64,000 bases of DNA from Batillaria attramentaria (taxonomy: Eukaryota > Mollusca > Gastropoda > Batillariidae): positions 260,001-324,000 of the forward strand of contig JACVVK020000290.1 in the NCBI GenBank assembly GCA_018292915.2. Direction: 5' to 3'. The stretch's first letter is position 1. Each line of letters opens with the position of its first letter. Shown here one piece after another: positions 41,214-64,000 of this stretch. The notes below the pieces were generated by a model. The model made no database searches, had not been told where the DNA came from, and saw only the letters and a list, made by a program, of their open reading frames with translations. A program made the translations under genes and the position numbers.

Positions 41214-41351
41214 TAACTCTTTGACGACGGAGCGCAATTTCTGACACACGATTTCCTATAGGAAATCGTGTGTCAGAAATTGCGCTCCGTCGTCAAAGAG
41301 TTATATAGGAAATCGTGTGTCAGAAATTGCGCTCCGTCGTCAAAGAGTTAA
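41214..41351. mobile_element. Perfect 90-bp palindrome plus a third arm (hairpin MITE copy 1)
   Basis: 41214-41303 is a perfect inverted repeat with no spacer (centre 'cctatagg' at 41255-41262). The left arm reads 'taactctttgacgacggagc' onward; the right arm is its exact complement. A third arm, identical to the right arm and preceded by 'tatagg', follows at 41304-41351. No coding capacity. A related palindrome is at 62629-62720. Confidence 0.9.
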
Positions 41352-42025
41352 ACCGTCTCCATAACTGGGCAGTTTTGTTGAAAAACTTATCCCTTTCTTT
41401 AATCAGACTCTTTTTTTTTTTTTTCTTTTTTTTTTTTCAATGTCTTTTGCCAGGACATCAGACTTGAAAGTGTCCCTTTCAGTTGTTTTTTGAGTGAAAA
41501 AAAAAAAAATGCCATGCCAGACAGGTTCACCATCTTGCAGCGTTACTTTCTCATTGATGTGTTTAGTGAGTGAAGCTGGACTTTCAATGTTGTGATAATG
41601 TTCCATACAACATTGCATGGAAGGGAAGTCTGTTTAAGATTATTTTGACTGCAGCACGACTGATCAAACCTGTGTTACGGGTGTTGTCTCTTACTTGGTC
41701 CAAACTTTCCTCACTGCTATTACATGTTCTGTGTCTACTCTTCTCATTTGCAAAAACGTTCATAAATGTTTCCGTTTTACTCTGGGGTAAATAATCTGAG
41801 CACATATACGGATCCAAGCCATGTTTTGTTGCAACAATTTGCCAGCATAAATTCTCTGATTGTGTTACATGGATATGTATGTGGGTTTGTGTGTGTGTGT
41901 GAGAGAGAAAGAGAGATTTGGCTTAGGTGTTGCTGAAATGACAACATGCATGTCGAACAATATGTTCTCCTCAACATGAAGCAGAGCAAACCGTGCAATG
42001 TTTTCTAAGACAGTTCCTAATGGTA

Positions 42026-42031
42026 TTTATT
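42026..42031 (-). terminator. Poly(A) signal AATAAA, DHX34
   Basis: TTTATT on the plus strand, about 0.4 kb beyond the DHX34 stop on the minus strand. Confidence 0.4.
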
Positions 42032-42424
42032 CTCCTCTTTGCAGTTTCTTTGATCACAGTTATACAAAACCGCCATACATGCACATGCTACCACGGTCAA
42101 TCATTCAAGAGAACTGAGACGCTGCCTTGGGGCTGACTTGCAGCAGCATATGAAACAGTTAACACCAGTAACAAAACCTAGATCTAAATACTGGCACATG
42201 AAACCAGCAATGAGTACAAACGAAGGCAAAACCAATGACACAAGAACATGTGAACAACAGGGCTCCGTAACACTCCATGAAAGCACCTCAAACATGCATG
42301 TACACGTATAGAAAGAAGCATGCCTCCACATAATTAGTGTAGTTTTTCATGGACAGACACAGGGTGTGAGATAAGGTCAAGGCTGGTCTTCAGCAGATTT
42401 TGTGACTTCAGTTTGGTGTGTGCA

Positions 42425-58135
<15,711 letters not shown>

Positions 58136-58726
58136 GGTACGTTATGGCCGAGACCGTACACACTCTCTGTGAATAGTCCCTGGTCCGGGGGGGGGGGGGG
58201 GGGGGGAATGCCAAATGACTCCTCACGATCACTGACAGCACTTCGTCCAGTTTTGTACAAAGTATTCCTTATTCCAGTATTTGATTGTTTTCTGAAACTT
58301 TATTTACGCAAAACCAAACGACGCAGTAATTTAGTAATTTGTTATTATATAATTACCACACACTGGTCATCAGAGGCCTTTTTTTTTTTTTAAGGTACGG
58401 CGCTTCCTTAGTGGATCAGCCGATTCAGCCCGAAGAAAGTGCAAGTTGAAGGGACGTAACTCTCAGACTAAAAACTAGTCGATAAGCCTCCGGATAACAG
58501 AAATCAAAGTAAATAGACCAAAACCTAAAATTCAGCGACAACAAATTACAAACAACGTTTAGAAAATTGTTATTTCTCAACGCAAAGCTCTTTTCATGAG
58601 AACTGTATGCAAAATTTATTGAGTAGTTTTTAAGATGGCTGCCTCCTTGGCGCGTCTTACAAAAAGTTTAAACGTTTGAGTTCACGGCTTCGTGAAATCC
58701 CATTGTAACGAATCCTATACACTACC
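58136..58726. promoter_or_regulatory. Shared 5' region between DHX34 (-) and coiled-coil gene (+)
   Basis: 591 bp separate the two divergent start codons. The interval contains a G-run of about 20 at 58187-58206 and a T-run at 58379-58391. No TATA box is obvious. Bidirectional use is inferred from geometry. Confidence 0.55.
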
Positions 58727-61700
58727 ATGGCTTCAGTAAGCGATAGTGGAGACATCCTGAAAACTGCCAAGGAGGCAAAAGGGTATTTTTTATTTACGTA
58801 GTCCGTTATTCATGCTCGCACACCGAAGCACTGAAAACACAAACTTGTAACAAATTTATTTACTGAACGACTAGAATGCCAGATTATTATTCAATCAGCG
58901 TATTCTCCTATGAGTGTACGTTGCATACTTCAAGGATCTGAGACTAACCATTGGGTTTATAGTACTTATGTCATATCCGACATATGGCTCCCTAGACCTC
59001 TTTCCCCTCCCTTTGTTTTTTTTTTATACCGAGCTCCAAAAGAAACGCGAAAATTACAGTTTTTATTGCTTGGTTATCCAAATATGCCATTACTGGCATT
59101 AGTTCCAATGGTTGGTTCTTTTACTCACTGTAATTTTAAAGTGGTCACGTCTGTACAACAACTCTCGCTTGTGATTATTACAACACTGCACCCATTGCAA
59201 GGGGCACACAGATTTCTGAAAACATTAATTATTGTGGTTGCTGGTTGCACTGCAGGAGAAATCTGATGTGTGAATTTATGTGTTCACAAATGCAATTTAG
59301 CAACCAAAACAGATGCCAGCATGGTTGCGCACAGTTCCATTCTGGACATGCCAGCCATTTCAAGGCTGACTCCTATACCCAACCTAAAAATCCTGCCACT
59401 GAGAGTGAGACCATGCATGTGACACGTGATCTTGTAAAGGCATAAATTTGCTTTTTTTCATTTGGAGAGAAAAAATATAGTAGACTAAAGATTAGTGTTT
59501 GAAGAGAGCATTATGAAATTTTCAATCTGTTACAGTGGTAACTTTGCAAACCAGCTTGAACAACCAATCTTTTAAGTTTGATCAAACTTAAACACAACTT
59601 AGGAAATTCACGTTTCTTTTGGAGTTCAGTATGTAACCCTGGGGGTGCTGAGAACACAATATGTATATATACTGAAACACCTTTATTGCTTTTTCAGCAT
59701 AAGACTATAATTAATTTGGTAAGACTAGTAGTATAGGGTTAAAAATAGATTAGCTATGTGAAACTGACACTGAATAATGTATGACTATGAAGTACAAGAT
59801 GGTCTGTTAACTGTACTTGTGTACACGTACATCATAGCATGATTTTTTTCCCACCAGTTTTCTTGCAGAGATTGAGAACAAGACTTTTGATTCCTGTAAT
59901 GCCACAGTCAACATAGAAACAATAAGAGAACAGCTGGAAGACATGGGGAAGGTATACTGTATAGAAAGCTTTTTTTACACGTTCGTGTGTTTGGTTACTG
60001 TAAGTTACTTAGTATGTGTAAGCACATGTTTAATTTCTGTTGTGTCTTGCCTGCTCTGCCTACCAATCACGCAGACAAAGACCACGAATTGTGCAGATCA
60101 GTGTCGGCCAGGAATTATTCATCAAGCATTCAAGGGCACGTAATACCAGTCCTATAATGTGGAACTTAATTAAACTAGATGGCCTCCCTGAGACCACTAT
60201 GTAACACTTTCTTTCAGGGATTCAAAGTACATGTATGTAATAATGTGTTTTCACTCAAGATCAGGTGCTGGAAATGCACCTTTCTCCCTGCTTTTCTTTG
60301 AGTAATTGATCATTAGATGTAATTTTTAATGGTTGAATTTTTTTTTTTTGTATCTATCTATTTATTTATTTTACTGCTTTTATTATCCTTTTTGAGAAAT
60401 TAATAATAATAATAATGATAATAATGAGTATTGTATAGGCGCTTTACCCAATTTCACGAATCGGCTCAAAGCGCCGCGAACTGAACCCAACACGCACGCT
60501 CACGTGAATCACACGCATTCTCTCACACACTGGGACATAAACACGTTACAATCACGTGGTGCGAAGGGTCAGCTCAGCTATTTCAATTTCGGAATTCAGA
60601 ATTGCATTTATTTTTTTCAAATTTGGTGGGCTGAACATATCCAAAGCAGAGGGGGAGGAAGCCGGAGTACCCGGAGAGAACCCCCGACGATCGGCCCGAA
60701 TGAACGGTGCCACATACGAGAAGGAAAAATTCTTTGTCCTGAGTGGGACTCGAACCCCTGACCTCTCGCATTGGTGACAAGTCTCTTAAATTTGGGCTGC
60801 TTCCCCTGCAGGAAGTGTGTCACTGTGGTGCAGCGCCCCTTAATCGACCTAGATCCTATTTTTTAAATTTTGCTGGCGGAAGAAATCCAGAGGACACCCT
60901 GTTGGGAAGCCTGGTACAGTGGTAGCAAGGAAAAAAATGGTATATATATACCGGATTCAGCATTCCAACTTCCCGCCTGTTCTCGCGCGCTTCGCGAGAC
61001 TTCAACGCAAAACCTGTACCAGTCGAGCGAATCGTACAGCAGACGACAGTACGAAAGTAGCGTGGTGTGTTGATTTTTCGCAGCTTTTGCGTTTGAATTC
61101 AAGGAGTGTAAGTAAGAAGCTGGTTCAGCGTGACGGAGATGGATGCCATTAGACTCTGGAGAGTGCCCGTTCTGCAGAATTTTCTGCGCGAAAGGGGTTT
61201 GAAAACAACAGGCAGCAAAGCAAAGAAGAACTCCGCGTGGCACTGGTTTGGGCGTGCCACGTTTTTGGAAAGGAGCCGGTGCCTTCAGCATCAGAGACAA
61301 CAAAAACCCTAGCAAAAGTGTATGCGGCACTGCTGGTAGTGAACGGGAAAACACTTCCAGACCCCTTTACTGAGCTTAGACCCCTTTAGGCCTACCGCGC
61401 AAGACTCGACGGCGCGAGAACAGGTTCGCGCATGCGTACTCATAATGCCGAAAAGGGTTATATTATATTTATATCACAGCTTGACCTGGGCTCAAACCCA
61501 TATTACACTTTGACAGTCGTTAAGTTACACACCTGCTGAGTCAGACACACTATTACTAGTAGTATTAGACCACCGCTTACGAAATTTGTGCAGGATATTG
61601 GTTAAGCTGTATGTTTGGTAGTGTCATTTTGCTGGCATTTTACTAATTGTATGTTGTGACAAACACAAATTTATCTACAGATGAAAGTACAGGTGAAAGA

Positions 61701-63785
61701 CAAATTTGTGGAAACGTTCACCAGACATCACTTCCTGCAGAGCCTGGCAGCTCCTCAGTCAGAGTGGCCGTTGCTGGTGTCACAAGCAGGTCAGTGTACA
61801 TTGCTGTTGTATTACTTTTGTATACACTTGTTTTTTAACCTCCTGTCACTTGTCTGTGTGTGTGTGTGTGTGTGTCATCGACGTATAGAGATAGACCCCC
61901 TGCGGTGCTGGAAGTGTTATGCCGCCGCGCGCCATGTTGCGAGTACCTGGAAGTGCCAGCTGTTTACATAGCGCGCATAGCATTGGCCAGACGCTATCAG
62001 CTGTTTACATAGTGCGCATAGCATTGGTCCGCTTTATCTTACGTCACATTTCTGATGACGTCTTTCTAAAGAACTTTGTATTTCGAACGAGGCATCCTGT
62101 ACACAGAGCATCATTCTGAGTTCTGGTATTCACAAGATGGCCGCGATAGCGACACTCGCAAGCAGCGGTGGCAGCATGCGGCGGTGCATCTGTCTCTTTA
62201 CGTCTGTGGTGTGTGTGTGCACGTGCATTTGCACATGTATGCGTGTCGACGTCCCTGCACTATGAGCATGCTGTGCATGGAGTTTTTAAGTGCATCATCA
62301 TTGTGTACATGTTTGTGTGTGTGTGCGTGTGTGTGCATGCATGTATGTTCAGTCCCACTCTCAGCCCAGTCCTTCAAAGAATTTTTGAGCTTTCAATTGT
62401 GTGCCTATACAGACAAAGAGATGCAAAACGCCAAGAGCCATCTGAGAGAAGCCAAGCAGCTTTCGGAGCATCAGAAAAACAACATGCTGCAGCTGAATTC
62501 TGTTGTAGTTCAAGGTGAGGGAGCCAGAATTTTACTTGCGACTTAATCCACGTCAGTGTGTAACTAACTGTCTGGTCACAAGTAGCAAAGCTTACACAAG
62601 TTTACAGTTACACGCCTATTGCAGACCTTTAACTCTTTGACGACGAAGCACAATTTCTAACACGCGATTTCCTGTAGGAAATCGCGTGTTAGAAATTGTG
62701 CTTCGTCGTCAAAGAGTTAACCGTTAGGCCAAATCTTACACTGTCATACTGTTTCCTATTGGCAGTCAGCCTAATACTGGATATATTCAACAGTGGCTTG
62801 GCTTCCCCACTTTCCTAGTTTTCTTTTTAACAAAACTTCAATCGTTACTGAAGTATTTGTAATAATAATACAGTGTTGTTGCGAGGCCCCGGTCTCAGGT
62901 CTCTGACCGATTCATCTCCAGTTTGACCCATTGCACTGACCCCTGTCCGGTCAAATGTCCTATTGTTTTTGCATGGAGGCAGTCAACTGACCGAAAGAAA
63001 TTTGTACAAAGTGGACGAAGTCTGCAACAGCCTTTAACTTTAGGCATGAAGTGCCAGTGGCAGTAAGTCTAAGTGATTCTGACTCTCGTCTCAGTCTCAG
63101 TTTACCGACAGTGCATTGCCCCCGAACAGTGCCACGGGTGCTGATGCCAATTCTTCCTTGGCCGAGCCAAAGCCCACGTACACCCGCCACGTCTCTGATG
63201 ACTGGTTTGAATTGTATCCGTGGCTGGTGCTGCGAAACGATTAGGAAGCTGTTCCAAAACCGGGGGGAGGGGGGGGGGGGGTGAAAGTCATGTGAAAACC
63301 TACTTTCCAAACTAGTACTGAACACTCTGCTGAAGTCAGTTTGCACTGTGGGTTTGGACCTATTGTTTTTTTTTCCAGCCAGGACAATTGGACCTATTGT
63401 TTTCTTCAAGCCAGGTCCAACTGACCTATTGCCTTCTTTGGCTGGCAACAACACTGATAATAATGAGTATTGTATAGGCGCTTTACCCAATTACGTGAAT
63501 CGGCTCAAAGTGCCGCGAACTGAACCCAGCACGCACGCTCATGTGAATCACACACATTCTCTCACACACTGGACATAAACACATTACAATCACATGGTGC
63601 GAAGGGTCAGCTGAGCTATTTAAATTTCGAAATTCAGAATTGCATTTATTTTTCAAATTTGCTGGGCTGAACATTTCCTAACATTTTGTGACAAAAACTG
63701 TTCTTTGTGTTTCTTACTAGGTAGCATCTTGTATCAAGCACATGTGGACAGCCTGAAAGAGAAACTCCACACTCTGGAAGAACTT
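58727..63785 (+). CDS. Unrecognised coiled-coil protein, 3' part beyond window
   Basis: Five in-phase exons: 58727-58782, 59858-59951, 61681-61789, 62365-62514 and 63721-63785, the last ending at a GTGAGC donor, so the gene continues. An in-frame TAA lies upstream of the ATG. The joined protein begins MASVSDSGDILKTAKEAKG and is alpha-helical and charged. The segment from KEMQNAKSHLREAKQL to DSLKEKLHTLEEL looks like a coiled coil with leucines at heptad-like spacing. No catalytic motif, signal peptide or membrane segment. I do not recognise the family; small size, helices and many short exons would suit a cytoskeletal or kinetochore-type subunit, but that is a guess. Introns hold SINEs, a SAP-domain pseudogene, a palindrome and an inverted-repeat element. 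Confidence 0.7.
60399..60788 (-). mobile_element. SINE-B copy in coiled-coil gene intron 2, reverse
   Basis: TAA-repeat tail, 'gagtattgtataggcgcttt', through B-box 'gggactcgaacccctgacct' (reversed) to 'gacaagtctcttaa', where the head is cut short. Confidence 0.87.
61139..61389 (+). pseudogene. SAP-domain gene fragment with frameshift
   Basis: ATG at 61139 opens MDAIRLWRVPVLQNFLRERG then LKTTGSKAKK, a SAP-type helix-turn-helix (DNA-binding) start. Near 61225-61232 the frame shifts by one base. The shifted frame continues ELRVALVWACHVFGKEPVP, then LAKVYAALLVVNGKTLPDPF, and stops at 61389. Similar N-termini occur on dispersed invertebrate proteins of the SAP/SWIM/YqaJ type (from memory of the family). 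Only the N-terminal part is present, it is frameshifted, and it lies in intron 2 of another gene: a dead fragment. Confidence 0.6.
62629..62720. mobile_element. 92-bp palindrome (hairpin MITE copy 2)
   Basis: Inverted repeat with arms perfect up to a single central mismatch (g74/t75 of 'cctgtagg'). Same family as 41214-41303. Relative to that copy it has four substitutions per arm ('gacgaagcac' for 'gacggagcgc', 'ctaacacgcg' for 'ctgacacacg'), each mirrored in the other arm. Lies in intron 4 of the coiled-coil gene. Confidence 0.9.
62871..63456. mobile_element. Non-coding element with perfect 12-bp terminal inverted repeats
   Basis: Starts 'cagtgttgttgc' and ends 'gcaacaacactg'. Sub-terminal 'gaggccccgg' and several 'gacctattg' / 'caatagg'-type motifs lie inside. 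586 bp, no intact ORF. Its right end touches a SINE-B copy (63457 onward), suggesting one inserted at the edge of the other. Confidence 0.6.
63457..63680 (-). mobile_element. SINE-B 3' half, reverse
   Basis: Only the LINE-like 3' half (from 'gagtattgtataggcgcttt' to 'gctgggctgaacatttcc'); the tRNA head is missing. It ends 40 bp before exon 5 of the coiled-coil gene. Confidence 0.82.
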
Positions 63786-63845
63786 GTGAGCGCTGCTCTC
63801 TTTTTTCTTTTTTTTTTCTTCTTTGAATCCCTTTTAAAAAATCAT

Positions 63846-63975
63846 AGAGCATTAGACTTTCAATGCCCAGTTTGTTAGTTTGATTCCCACCTGGGGCCAA
63901 GGATTTGTGCTGGCCTTTTTCTCATTGCACCATGATCCATCTTTGACACCACCCGTAAACACCCAACCTCCCTTA
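63846..63975 (+). mobile_element. SINE-A copy, diverged
   Basis: 'agagcattagactttcaatg', B-box 'agtttgattcccacctgggg', 'ggatttgtgctggccttttt', ending 'acacccaacctccc'. The oldest-looking copy of the family here. Confidence 0.7.
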
Positions 63976-64000
63976 AAAATTAAAATAACACTCAGTGTTT

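Larger units (their letters stand above)
38454..42424. other. Intergenic/3' region between ADPGK and DHX34
   Basis: No gene seen. Contains the dispersed repeat at 40850, the 41214 palindrome, and the presumed short DHX34 3'UTR to about 42026. Confidence 0.5.

Noticed and set aside
58910..59266. 118-codon frame in intron 1 of the coiled-coil gene
   Set aside because: Hydrophobic, no recognisable motif, no splice context; probably chance in AT-rich DNA.
60863..61354. 163-codon minus-strand frame
   Set aside because: Antisense to the SAP-domain fragment; the plus-strand reading has the recognisable domain.

Overview
This is eukaryotic, animal DNA: genes split by GT-AG introns of about 0.1 to 3 kb, AATAAA signals, no operons, and a heavy load of tRNA-headed SINEs, palindromic MITE-like elements and long dinucleotide arrays. 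The repeat style (SINE tails ending in ATT repeats, a tandem-core element resembling the 'pearl' elements described from bivalves) points to a mollusc, probably a marine gastropod. That is inference; the species cannot be read from the window. Layout: (1) 1-11.4 kb is gene-poor and SINE-rich, with a 30-bp minisatellite. (2) 11.45-15.7 kb, plus strand: an arrestin-domain (ARRDC) gene whose first exon(s) lie upstream, with a tandemly repeated 3'UTR. (3) 15.7-19.4 kb is intergenic, with a LINE remnant. (4) 19.47-22.7 kb, plus: a three-exon F-box protein of 526 aa. (5) 22.8-30.65 kb, minus: metaxin-1 (8 exons, 351 aa), with a large tandem-core element in intron 3. (6) 30.91-38.2 kb, plus: ADP-dependent glucokinase ADPGK (6 exons, 479 aa), followed by a decayed partial copy of its own last exon. 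(7) 42.0-58.1 kb, minus: DHX34, a DEAH-type RNA helicase of nonsense-mediated decay (21 exons, 1329 aa), carrying an inverted copy of part of its own exon 18. (8) 58.7 kb to the window end, plus: an unrecognised coiled-coil protein, five exons seen, continuing past the edge. Every exon junction listed was checked by eye for GT/AG and for phase, and the four complete genes sum to whole codons. Gene arrangement: metaxin-1/ADPGK and DHX34/coiled-coil are head-to-head pairs, with 267 bp and 591 bp between start codons, so each probably shares a bidirectional promoter. F-box/metaxin-1 and ADPGK/DHX34 are convergent. The genes do housekeeping jobs (mitochondrial import, sugar phosphorylation, mRNA surveillance, ubiquitin targeting, cargo trafficking) and do not form a pathway. 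The most unusual features are two roughly 90-bp palindromes whose arms are identical within each copy but differ symmetrically between copies, the two local exon-fragment duplications, and a repeat array rich in inverted TCAAGGTCA nuclear-receptor half-sites.
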